From the NCBI GenBank assembly GCA_035494015.1, contig DATJHJ010000101.1, positions 1-10,232 of the forward strand: a stretch of 10,232 nucleotides of DNA. Direction: 5' to 3'. The position numbers and the translations under genes are program-made. Shown in pieces: positions 1 through 5,584 of the stretch (position 1 is the stretch's first letter; each line of letters begins with the position of its first letter). The DNA comes from CADCTB01 sp035494015 (lineage in GTDB: Bacteria > Actinomycetota > Acidimicrobiia > Acidimicrobiales > AC-14). Under the pieces are notes generated by a model that did no database searches, was not told the DNA's origin, and saw only the letters and a program-made list of their open reading frames with translations.

Positions 1-842
1 CCCTTCGTCCCGCAGAACACAAGCCCATCGCGTCCGGGCGCGGCCCACGAGGCGAGATGTTCCTCCATGTCAGCGACGATGGCATGGGGGAAGCTGACGG
101 TCCGCCGGCCGGCGTCGCTCTTCGGCTCACCCACCAGCAGCGTGCCGTCCTTCAGCTCTTGTGTCTGCTCGACGACGTGAACCTTCGTCCGGGCGATGTC
201 GAGCTTGCTCCGACGCAGGGCGCGGAGTTCCCCGAGCCGCAGGCCGGTGAACGCGGCCAGGAGCACCATCGCCCGGAAACGAGGCTCGATCGCATCGGCG
301 AGCGCGTACACCTGCTCGATCGTCGCGATCGGCCTCTCGGGCGCGTTCTCGACGCCGGCGCGCTTCAGGACGCAGGGGTTCTTGAGGATGAGCTCGTCCT
401 CCACGGCTGTCGTCAGGATCGCCCGCAGCAGCCTGTAGCACTTGGCGACCGTCGGCGGCCCCGGCTTCTCGCGCTTGGTCATCTCGGCATGCCAGCTGCG
501 GACCCGGGCGCTACTCAGCTGCCGCAGCTGGATTTCGCCGAGGACGGGCAGGATGTGGAGGCGGAGCTCGCTCTCGTAGAGCTCACGGGTCCGCGGTCGC
601 AGGCCGGGGCGCTCGGCCAGCCACGCGGTGGCGAAGTCGGCAAGGCTGATCGACCCGGCATCGGGGTCGATCCAGGAGCCCCGGTCGAGATCGATGCGCA
701 CGCCCGCAAGCCAGGCGTTGGCCTCGCTCTTCGTGCGGAACGTGGTCGGGCCGGTGTACTCGACTCCCTCGACGCGGTATCGGGCCTGGTACCGGCCCGA
801 GTTGAGCTTTCGGATGCTTCCCCACGACTGCCGCCTCGCCAT
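1..842 (-). CDS. Tyrosine site-specific integrase, partial (C-terminus beyond left window edge)
   Basis: This is a phage- or island-type tyrosine recombinase that would catalyse integration and excision at an attachment site. About 280 residues are visible from an ATG at 842, preceded by a weak GAGG. Residues 5-55 look like an N-terminal arm-binding domain (GSIRKLNSGRYQARYR, then TFRTKSEANAWL). Residues 65-160 are the SAM-like core-binding domain (SLADFATAWLAE, LHILPVLGEIQLRQL). The catalytic domain begins near 170 and shows the first catalytic arginine, R202, in FTGLRLGELRAL, and the beta-hairpin lysine K241 in EPKSDAGRRTV. The HxxR box and the tyrosine nucleophile lie outside the window, so completeness cannot be judged. 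The gene points away from the 3' end of the neighbouring tRNA-Gly, 109 bp away, which is the usual arrangement at a tRNA-integrated element. The family call is firm; whether it belongs to a phage, an ICE or a relic island is unknown. Confidence 0.93.
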   Translation of the reverse strand, partial: MARRQSWGSIRKLNSGRYQARYRVEGVEYTGPTTFRTKSEANAWLAGVRIDLDRGSWIDPDAGSISLADFATAWLAERPGLRPRTRELYESELRLHILPVLGEIQLRQLSSARVRSWHAEMTKREKPGPPTVAKCYRLLRAILTTAVEDELILKNPCVLKRAGVENAPERPIATIEQVYALADAIEPRFRAMVLLAAFTGLRLGELRALRRSKLDIARTKVHVVEQTQELKDGTLLVGEPKSDAGRRTVSFPHAIVADMEEHLASWAAPGRDGLVFCGTK

Positions 843-867
843 GCCTCAAGGATAACGACTCGGATCC

Positions 868-889
868 GATGTGGCACGGATGTGGCACG
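868..889. repeat. Two tandem 11-bp repeats upstream of the integrase
   Basis: GATGTGGCACG occurs twice without a gap (868-878 and 879-889). On the integrase strand it reads CGTGCCACATC twice. The pair is bracketed by two copies of the palindrome CGGATCCG (861-868 and 893-900). The unit lies between the integrase start and the tRNA 3' end, where arm-type integrase sites, an excisionase site or an operator of the integrase promoter would be expected. The repeats are seen directly; the role is inferred. Confidence 0.6.
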
Positions 890-951
890 AAACGGATCCG
901 GTGAAAGTGGCCGGAGGGCGGAAACCGCCTCTGACCTGGGCTTTCGTGGAG

Positions 952-984
952 AGCGGGCGACGAGAATCGAACTCGCGTTCTCAG
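952..984. other. Candidate attachment-site half at the 3' part of tRNA-Gly
   Basis: The 3' part of the tRNA (discriminator base, acceptor strand, T arm and variable loop) faces the integrase. Tyrosine integrases commonly use the 3' half of a tRNA gene as attB and restore it with element-borne sequence, so the tRNA stays intact. No second copy is in the window, so the core boundaries cannot be set; these coordinates mark only the most probable segment. Confidence 0.3.
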
Positions 985-1022
985 CTTGGGAAGCTGATGT
1001 TCTGCCTCTGAACTACGCCCGC
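952..1022 (-). tRNA. tRNA-Gly (anticodon CCC)
   Basis: The minus strand folds into a complete 71-nt cloverleaf. The acceptor arm GCGGGCG pairs perfectly with CGCCCGC. The D stem is GUUC/GAAC. The anticodon stem UCAGC/GCUGA encloses the loop UUCCCAA, with anticodon CCC at plus-strand positions 988-990. The variable loop is 4 nt. The T stem GCGAG/CUCGU has one G-U pair and loop UUCGAUU. The discriminator base is U, as in bacterial tRNA-Gly, and CCA is not encoded. It reads GGG codons. A possible -10 (TAAGCT, minus strand, plus positions 1032-1037) lies about 10 nt upstream, without a convincing -35. The gene is intact although an integrase sits next to its 3' end. Confidence 0.96.
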
Positions 1023-1114
1023 GGGATCCCTAGCTTACCGCCGGCCGGCGCCGCCGCCAGTAGTTCACCCGGGCGAAACACCGCTGCAACCTTTCGTCTC
1101 TATGGTCACCGTCG

Positions 1115-1669
1115 ATGGACGTCACCATGATCAGGTGGCCCGACGAGCAGGCCCGGCGCAGCCGGATCAGCCTGTCCGGCGAGCCAAGGTTGCTACTCGT
1201 GCCCGACGGTGAGGAGCCGCCCGCGGTCGTGGACTGCCTGGAGGACTGGATCCGCGTCCCGGCGACCGAGAACGAGGTGCGAGCCCGCGTGGACGCGCTG
1301 GCCGTCCGCAGCCTGGCCCACCTGCCGAAGCTGAACGGGACCGGGAACGGGCACGCCGACGGGAACGGCAACGGTCATGGGGCGCCGTCCGCGCCACCGA
1401 TCATCGACGACTTCGGCGTGCTACGGGTCAACGGATCGTGGGTGGCGCTGCCCCCCCTCGAAGCGCGGCTGACGGAGGCCCTGCTCGAACGGCTCGGCGC
1501 CGTCACCAGCCGAGAGCTGCTGGTCCGGGCGGGCTGGCCGGCGGGAGCCCCCGGTCGCAACGCCCTCGACGTGCACGTCCTGCGCCTGCGCCGGCGGCTC
1601 ACCCCCGTGGGCCTGGTCATCCGCACCGTCCGGTCCCGGGGCTACCTACTCGAGCCCGCGCTGGCCTGA
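1115..1669 (+). CDS. Winged-helix (OmpR/PhoB-type) DNA-binding protein with a receiver-like remnant
   Basis: This 184-aa protein has an OmpR/PhoB-like DNA-binding domain at about residues 98-181. NALDVHVLRLRRRL (149-162) matches the recognition helix of that family, and IRTVRSRGYLLE (169-180) the C-terminal wing. Residues 24-63 (PRLLLVPDGEE, then LEDWIRVPATENEVRARVDAL) resemble the first strand and the last beta-alpha unit of a receiver domain. There is no room for a full receiver, and no phospho-acceptor Asp can be identified. The two parts are joined by a flexible linker, NGTGNGHADGNGNGHG (74-89). The likely role is DNA binding independent of phosphorylation; the target is unknown. The ATG at 1115 is preceded by TATGGT (1101-1106), a possible -10 for a nearly leaderless message; no Shine-Dalgarno is seen. 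ATG 1127 is an alternative start. The stop lies 33 bp before apgM, so the two may be co-transcribed. Confidence 0.82.
   Translation: MDVTMIRWPDEQARRSRISLSGEPRLLLVPDGEEPPAVVDCLEDWIRVPATENEVRARVDALAVRSLAHLPKLNGTGNGHADGNGNGHGAPSAPPIIDDFGVLRVNGSWVALPPLEARLTEALLERLGAVTSRELLVRAGWPAGAPGRNALDVHVLRLRRRLTPVGLVIRTVRSRGYLLEPALA
1334..1381 (+). repeat. Gly-Asn-rich linker repeat inside the winged-helix gene
   Basis: Short GGGAACGG/AACGGG units repeat here and encode NGTGNGHADGNGNGHG, a low-complexity linker between the N-terminal part and the DNA-binding domain. Such tracts vary in length between relatives by slippage; that is an expectation, not something seen here. Confidence 0.6.
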
Positions 1670-1702
1670 ACCCGCCGCCCCAGGCCGTACGCTGGAGCGA
1701 TC

Positions 1703-2902
1703 ATGACCCTCGATCTCGCCACTCTCGTCCAGCCCGCGTCGACCAAGATCCTCCTGGTCGTGCTCGACGGCCTGGCTGGCTACGCGGGCCCGGACCGCGG
1801 CACGGAGCTGGAGGAAGCAGATACTCCCAATCTGGACCAGCTGGCCGCGCGCGGCTCCACCGGGCTCCTGGATCCGGTCGGTCCCGGCATCACCCCGGGA
1901 TCCGGCCCGGCCCACCTGGCCCTGTTCGGCTACGACCCGTTCGACTACCACCTCGGCCGAGGTGCCCTCTCCGCCGCCGGGCTCGATGTGGAGCTGCGGG
2001 CGGGCGACGTCGCCGCTCGCGGCAACCTGGCCACCCTCGACGCCAACGGGGTCATCACCGACCGCCGGGCCGGGCGGATCCCCGACCTCGAAGCAGTCGA
2101 GGTGGTGCGCCAGCTCACGGCCAACGTGAAGATCCCCAATGTGGACGTGCTCTTCGTCCATGAGGCCCAGCACCGCGTTCTGGTCGTCCTCCGGGGCCCG
2201 GACCTCGATCCCCACGTTGACGACACGGATCCGCAGGTGGTCGGCAGCCCACCGTTGGCACCCATGGCCCAGACCCGCGCCGCCACCCACACCGCCGAGG
2301 TCATCGCCGAGCTCGACCGCCAGGCCCGCGAGATTCTGGCCGGCCAGCCGAAGGCCAACGCCCTGTTGCTTCGCGGCCTCGATTCCCACCGCCAGCTGCC
2401 GACCGTGCAGGAGCGCTACGGGCTACGGGCCGCGGCCGTCGCCGTGTACCCGATGTACCGGGGGATCGGCCGGTTGGTCGGCATGGACGTCGCCGGGCCG
2501 CCGGCCACCATCGACGAGCAGCTCGTCCTCCTCAAGGAACACTGGGACAGCTACGACTTCTTCTTCTTCCACCACAAGCCGGCGGACTCCGCCGGCGAGG
2601 ACGGGAACTTCGACGCCAAGGTGGCGGCCATCGAGGCCCTCGACGCCGTGGTCCCCGCGCTGCTCGACATGAGCCCGGACGTGATCGCGGTCACGGGGGA
2701 CCACGCCACCCCGAGCCAGATGGCGGCCCACTCCTGGCACCCGGTCCCGGTTCTGCTCGCCGGCGAGCGCGTCGGGCGCGACGACGTCGACCGTTTCGGC
2801 GAGCGCTGGTGCCTGCGCGGCGCCCTCGGTCGCCGTCCGGCTCGGGAGCTCATGCCGATCATGCTCAACCTGGCCGGTCGGCTGGCCAAGTACGGGGCCT
2901 GA
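1703..2902 (+). CDS. apgM: 2,3-bisphosphoglycerate-independent phosphoglycerate mutase, archaeal type
   Basis: The enzyme interconverts 3- and 2-phosphoglycerate in glycolysis and gluconeogenesis in the cytosol, using two metal ions and a phosphoserine intermediate. At 399 aa it has the usual length of the short archaeal-type family, not of the roughly 510-aa GpmI. Alkaline-phosphatase-superfamily metal motifs are visible: ILLVVLDGLAG (D22), TPNLDQLAARG (41-51), and GITPGSGPAHLALFGYDP with the probable nucleophile S67. Further on are HHKPADSAGEDGNFDAK (290-306) and TGDHATPSQMAAHSWHPVP (331-349), which supply Asp and His ligands. All key residues appear present. ATG 1703 has GGAG five bases upstream. 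TACGCT (1688-1693) could also be a -10 box, so the gene may have its own promoter as well as read-through from the winged-helix gene. No other glycolytic gene is nearby. Confidence 0.93.
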   Translation: MTLDLATLVQPASTKILLVVLDGLAGYAGPDRGTELEEADTPNLDQLAARGSTGLLDPVGPGITPGSGPAHLALFGYDPFDYHLGRGALSAAGLDVELRAGDVAARGNLATLDANGVITDRRAGRIPDLEAVEVVRQLTANVKIPNVDVLFVHEAQHRVLVVLRGPDLDPHVDDTDPQVVGSPPLAPMAQTRAATHTAEVIAELDRQAREILAGQPKANALLLRGLDSHRQLPTVQERYGLRAAAVAVYPMYRGIGRLVGMDVAGPPATIDEQLVLLKEHWDSYDFFFFHHKPADSAGEDGNFDAKVAAIEALDAVVPALLDMSPDVIAVTGDHATPSQMAAHSWHPVPVLLAGERVGRDDVDRFGERWCLRGALGRRPARELMPIMLNLAGRLAKYGA

Positions 2903-2924
2903 CGCACTGAATTTGGCCTTACCG

Positions 2925-2945
2925 CTTGACTAACGAATAGGCGAG
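2925..2945. promoter_or_regulatory. Possible TetR operator (imperfect inverted repeat)
   Basis: CTTGACTA (2925-2932) and TAGGCGAG (2938-2945) match as an inverted repeat at 6 of 8 positions around a 5-bp spacer. The repeat overlaps the -35 box and the promoter spacer. TetR proteins often bind such sites in their own promoters, so autorepression is plausible. The repeat is imperfect and could be chance. Confidence 0.35.
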
Positions 2946-2954
2946 CAGTATATC
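2926..2954 (+). promoter_or_regulatory. Promoter of the TetR-cupin operon
   Basis: TTGACT (2926-2931) and TATATC (2949-2954) are separated by exactly 17 bp, a near-consensus housekeeping-sigma promoter. The predicted transcription start, about 7 nt after the -10, falls at or next to the GTG start at 2962. The message would therefore be leaderless; there is no Shine-Dalgarno. Confidence 0.72.
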
Positions 2955-2961
2955 TGGCGTC

Positions 2962-3639
2962 GTGAGCGACGCCACCCCCACCCGGACCTACCGCTCACCC
3001 CGACGAGAGGAGTCGGCCCGGCAGACGCGGGCCGCCATCCTCGAAGCGGCGGCCGAGCTGTTCATCGCCAACGGGTACGGCGGCACCTCGGTCGACGCCA
3101 TCGCCGAGCGGGCCGGCGTTTCCAAGCCCACCGTGTTCACTGCGGTGGGCAACAAGGCCACCGTGTTGAAGGTGGCCCGTGACGTGGCCATGGCCGGCGA
3201 CGACGAGCCCGTACCCGTCATGCAACGCCCGGCGTACGTCGAGCTGCTGGCCGACCCCGACCCGTACCGCACCGTCCGGCGCATCGCCGCGCTGAGCACC
3301 GGCCTGCTGGCCCGCTACGCCGCCCTGGACGAGGTGCTGCACGGCGCCGCCGACTCGGACGCCGAACTGCGCGAGCTGTGGGCGGCGAGCGAGGCCCAGC
3401 GGCTGGCCGCGGCCCGGACCTACGTCGCCAACCTGGCCGGCAAGGGCCCGCTTCGGCCGGGTCTGGCCCTCGAGGCGGCGGCCGACCTGCTGTGGCTCCA
3501 CATCGCCCCGTCCAACTACTTCCGCCTGGCCATCTCCCGGGGCTGGTCCGACGACCGGTTCGAGCAGTGGCTGGGCGACGCCGTCATCCACCACCTGTTG
3601 CCCGTCCCACCACCAACCAACAAGGAGAAGAACCAGTGA
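2962..3639 (+). CDS. TetR/AcrR family transcriptional regulator
   Basis: This 225-aa protein has a typical TetR N-terminal domain: ARQTRAAILEAAAELFIANGYGGTSVDAIAERAGVSKPTVF, split here as helix 1 (about 19-38) and the helix-turn-helix (about 43-61). AVGNKATVLKVA follows in place of the common FxxKEAL segment. The C-terminal ligand domain is all-helical, ends with RLAISRGWSDDRFEQWLGDAVIHHLL, and is not diagnostic of a ligand. GTG 2962 is chosen because it sits at the start of the conserved region and at the predicted transcription start. The stop overlaps the cupin start as GTGA, so the two proteins are probably made from one message by coupled translation. Autoregulation together with control of the cupin is the simplest reading; the inducer is unknown. 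Confidence 0.9.
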   Translation: MSDATPTRTYRSPRREESARQTRAAILEAAAELFIANGYGGTSVDAIAERAGVSKPTVFTAVGNKATVLKVARDVAMAGDDEPVPVMQRPAYVELLADPDPYRTVRRIAALSTGLLARYAALDEVLHGAADSDAELRELWAASEAQRLAAARTYVANLAGKGPLRPGLALEAAADLLWLHIAPSNYFRLAISRGWSDDRFEQWLGDAVIHHLLPVPPPTNKEKNQ

Positions 3640-4151
3640 CCATCAGCGCGTACTTCAGCCAGCGCGCCGACCACGAGCGGATCCGCTGGATCGGCGGCGC
3701 CACCCTGGAAGTGTTGCTCGACTCCGCCGCCAGCAACGGCCAGCTCATGATCCTGCGCACCGACGGCACGCTCGGCGACGCCGCCCCCGTGCACGTGCAC
3801 GGCCACGAGGACGAGGTGTTCATCGTCCTCGAAGGGTCGATGACCGTGTGGGTCGGGGACGAGCGACGGGAGGTGGACGCCGGTGGCATCTGCTTCCTCC
3901 CCCGCGGCATCCCCCACGCCTACCGGGTCACGTCGGAGACGGCGAAGGTCCTCAACGTGTGCACGCCCGGCGGCCTGGAGGCGGCCTTCCGCCAGGCCGG
4001 CTGGGTCCTGTCCAGCCCGACGCCGGACGGGTGGGCGGTGAGCCCCGCCGCCATCGCCCAGGCCATGGCCATGGTCGACTGCCAGATCGTCGGGCCGCCC
4101 CGGGCCGCCGCCGACGGCCCGATCCTGGCGCCCGCCGCGGCGACCGTCTAA
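3636..4151 (+). CDS. Single-domain cupin (quercetinase-like)
   Basis: This 171-aa cytosolic beta-barrel protein has both cupin motifs. Motif 1 is PVHVHGHEDEVFIVLEG (51-67), with probable metal ligands H53, H55 and E60. Motif 2 is GGICFLPRGIPHAYRV (83-98), with H94 as the fourth ligand. The arrangement resembles quercetin-2,3-dioxygenase-like and other small metal-binding cupins, so an oxygenase or isomerase acting on a small molecule is possible, but the substrate cannot be read from the sequence. The start is GTG 3636, preceded by a strong AAGGAG (3622-3627) at 8-nt spacing and overlapping the TetR stop by 4 bp. It is probably the main target of that regulator. About 60 residues after the barrel, rich in Ala and Pro, are undefined. 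Its stop overlaps the tail of the convergent larE gene by 4 bp. Confidence 0.88.
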   Translation: MTISAYFSQRADHERIRWIGGATLEVLLDSAASNGQLMILRTDGTLGDAAPVHVHGHEDEVFIVLEGSMTVWVGDERREVDAGGICFLPRGIPHAYRVTSETAKVLNVCTPGGLEAAFRQAGWVLSSPTPDGWAVSPAAIAQAMAMVDCQIVGPPRAAADGPILAPAAATV

Positions 4152-4933
4152 CCGTTCAGGTTGCCGGAGCGGAACCCTTCGAGGTCCAGCGTCACCCACC
4201 GGTAGCCCGCCGCCTTGACCGCCGCCACCACGTCGTGGCGGCGGGCCAGGGCGGCGTCCAGCTCGTCGACCTCGACCTCCACCCGCGCCACCTCCCCGTG
4301 GTGGCGCACCCGGACCTGGCGGAAGCCGAGCCGGTGCAGCCCGGCCTCGGCCCGGCCCACCCCGCCGAGGGTCGACAGGGTCACCGGGGTGCCGTAGGGG
4401 ATCCGGGAGGCCAGGCAGGCGGCGGCCGGCTTGTCCCAGGTACGCAGGCCGAGGGCGCGGGACGCGGCGCGCACGTCGGGCTTGGTGAAGCCGGCCTCGA
4501 CCAGGGGGAAGACGGCGCCCCGCTCCTCAGCCGCCCGCTGGCCCGGGCGATGGTCGCCCAGATCGTCGACGTTCACACCCAGGACCACGGTGGCGCCTTC
4601 GGCCTCGGCCAGCGGGCCGATGACGTCCATCAGCTCGGCCTTGCAGTGGAAGCACCGGTCGGTCCCGTTGGCAACGTAGTCGGGCCGGTCCAGCTCGGCG
4701 GTGTCGACCGCCTGCCACCGCAGCCCCCACTCCTTGGCCAGCGCGGCGCAGTCGGCGGCCTCGTCAGCGGCCAGCGACGGCGAGACCGCAGTGACCGCCA
4801 AAGCCCGTTCCGAGCCGAGGGTGTCGGCCGCCACCCAGGCCAGGAAGGCCGAGTCGGCCCCGCCGCTGAACGCCACCGCCACCCGGTCCAGAGCGCGCAA
4901 GCGACGGCGCAGGACGTCCAGATCGGCGGTCAC
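4148..4933 (-). CDS. larE: LarE-like ATP-dependent sacrificial sulfur transferase
   Basis: LarE proteins adenylate a pyridinium dicarboxylate intermediate and donate sulfur from their own cysteine (or from a cluster) to make the nickel-pincer nucleotide cofactor of lactate racemase and related enzymes. This 261-aa protein has the N-type PP-loop VAFSGGADSAFLAW (SGGADS, 23-28), GTDRCFHCKAEL (C94 and C97), GVNVDDLGDHRPG (119-131) and DKPAAACLASRIPYGTPVT (167-185), with C173 near the sacrificial cysteine position of the family. Length is typical. The start is GTG 4933 with no Shine-Dalgarno; TACCGT (minus strand, plus positions 4942-4947) lies 8 nt upstream and may be a -10. Neither larB nor larC is in the window, and the neighbours are unrelated. 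The assignment to the LarE family is firm; the in vivo product in this organism is not. Confidence 0.87.
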   Translation of the reverse strand: MTADLDVLRRRLRALDRVAVAFSGGADSAFLAWVAADTLGSERALAVTAVSPSLAADEAADCAALAKEWGLRWQAVDTAELDRPDYVANGTDRCFHCKAELMDVIGPLAEAEGATVVLGVNVDDLGDHRPGQRAAEERGAVFPLVEAGFTKPDVRAASRALGLRTWDKPAAACLASRIPYGTPVTLSTLGGVGRAEAGLHRLGFRQVRVRHHGEVARVEVEVDELDAALARRHDVVAAVKAAGYRWVTLDLEGFRSGNLNG

Positions 4934-4965
4934 GACCGTTCACGGTACCGGGTTAGCCTCGGTTG

Positions 4966-5583
4966 ATGACCAGTTTGGAGTTCTTCTTCGACCCCGGTTG
5001 ACCCTGGACCTGGATGACCTCCCGTTGGGTGGTCGAGGTCACGACCAAGCGGCAGGTGCCGGTGCGGTGGCGGGCCTACAGCCTGGCCATCAAGAACGAG
5101 AACGTCGACATCCCCGAGCAGTACCGCCCGCTCCTGCGGACCACGTTGGGCACGCTGCGGGTGGTGGAGGCGGTGTGGGCCCAGTATGGCGACGAGCCCA
5201 TCGGGCGCCTCTACACCGAGATCGGCACCCGCTTCCACCTCGGGGACGACAAGTCGTTGGACGCGGTGGCGGACGCGCTGGAAGCGGCCGGCCTGGACCG
5301 GGAACTCGTGGGCGCCGCCGACGACGAGAAGTGGGACGCCGAGATCCGGGGCTCGATGGCCGACGCCACCAAGTACGTGGGCGAGGACGTGGGCGTGCCC
5401 ATCCTCGTCCTGACTGACGACGCCGGGCGTACCGCCGGCACCTCGGGGCCGATCATGTCGCCCTCGGCCACCGGCGACGAAGCGCTGGCCATCTGGGACG
5501 CGGTCACCGCCCTGGTCTTCGCCCCCTGCTTCTTCGAGCTGAAGCGCACCCGCACCCTAGGACCCCAGCTCGGGCGCGACTAG
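4966..5583 (+). CDS. Predicted selenoprotein: DsbA-family, Rv2466c-like oxidoreductase with UPWTW active site
   Basis: The frame from ATG 4966 reads MTSLEFFFDPG, then UGA (4999-5001), then PWTWMTSRWVVEV and on to TAG at 5581-5583. It gives a 205-residue protein with selenocysteine at position 12. Mycobacterial Rv2466c, a mycothiol-dependent reductase with a DsbA-like thioredoxin fold, has CPWCW at this place (recalled). Similarity continues through SLAIKNENVDIPEQYR, VGEDVGVPILVL and the C-terminal FFELKRTRT. The UGA therefore replaces exactly the nucleophilic Cys, and the second Cys of CxxC is Thr, giving a U-x-x-T centre expected to form a mixed selenide-sulfide with a low-molecular-weight thiol such as mycothiol. 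No second UGA interrupts the frame, and a SECIS-like hairpin follows. TAGCCT (4954-4959) six bases upstream suggests a leaderless start. The conventional start, ATG 5014, would delete the active site. The alternatives are a nonsense-mutated pseudogene or a sequencing error. Confidence 0.87.
5007..5040 (+). promoter_or_regulatory. Putative bacterial SECIS element within the coding region
   Basis: Directly after the UGA the RNA can fold as GACCU (5007-5011) with AGGUC (5036-5040), an asymmetric internal loop GGAU/G, GACC (5016-5019) with GGUC (5031-5034), a U-U mismatch, CCC (5021-5023) with GGG (5027-5029), and the apical loop GUU (5024-5026). The loop begins with GU, and its G lies 22 nt after the UGA. 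Known bacterial SECIS hairpins have a G in the first loop positions and a comparable distance, and bind SelB. Chance hairpins are common in GC-rich DNA, so the support comes from position, loop bases and the UGA together. Confidence 0.7.
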
Positions 5584-5584
5584 C

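Noticed and set aside
57..1130. Plus-strand 357-codon open frame over the integrase and tRNA
   Set aside because: It is antisense to a recognisable integrase, runs through an intact tRNA gene, and its product has no family features.
1438..2163. Plus-strand 241-codon frame across the winged-helix/apgM junction
   Set aside because: It is out of frame with two well-supported genes and has a low-complexity Arg/Pro/Gly product.
4935..4950. Short palindromes (ACCGT-TC-ACGGT; CGGTACCG) between larE and the selenoprotein gene
   Set aside because: They could be a shared operator for the divergent genes, but are too short and common in this composition to claim.
5014..5583. Start of the DsbA-family gene at ATG 5014
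   Set aside because: It would remove the conserved FFFDPG-x-PWTW active site; there is no Shine-Dalgarno before it, and homology continues upstream through the TGA.
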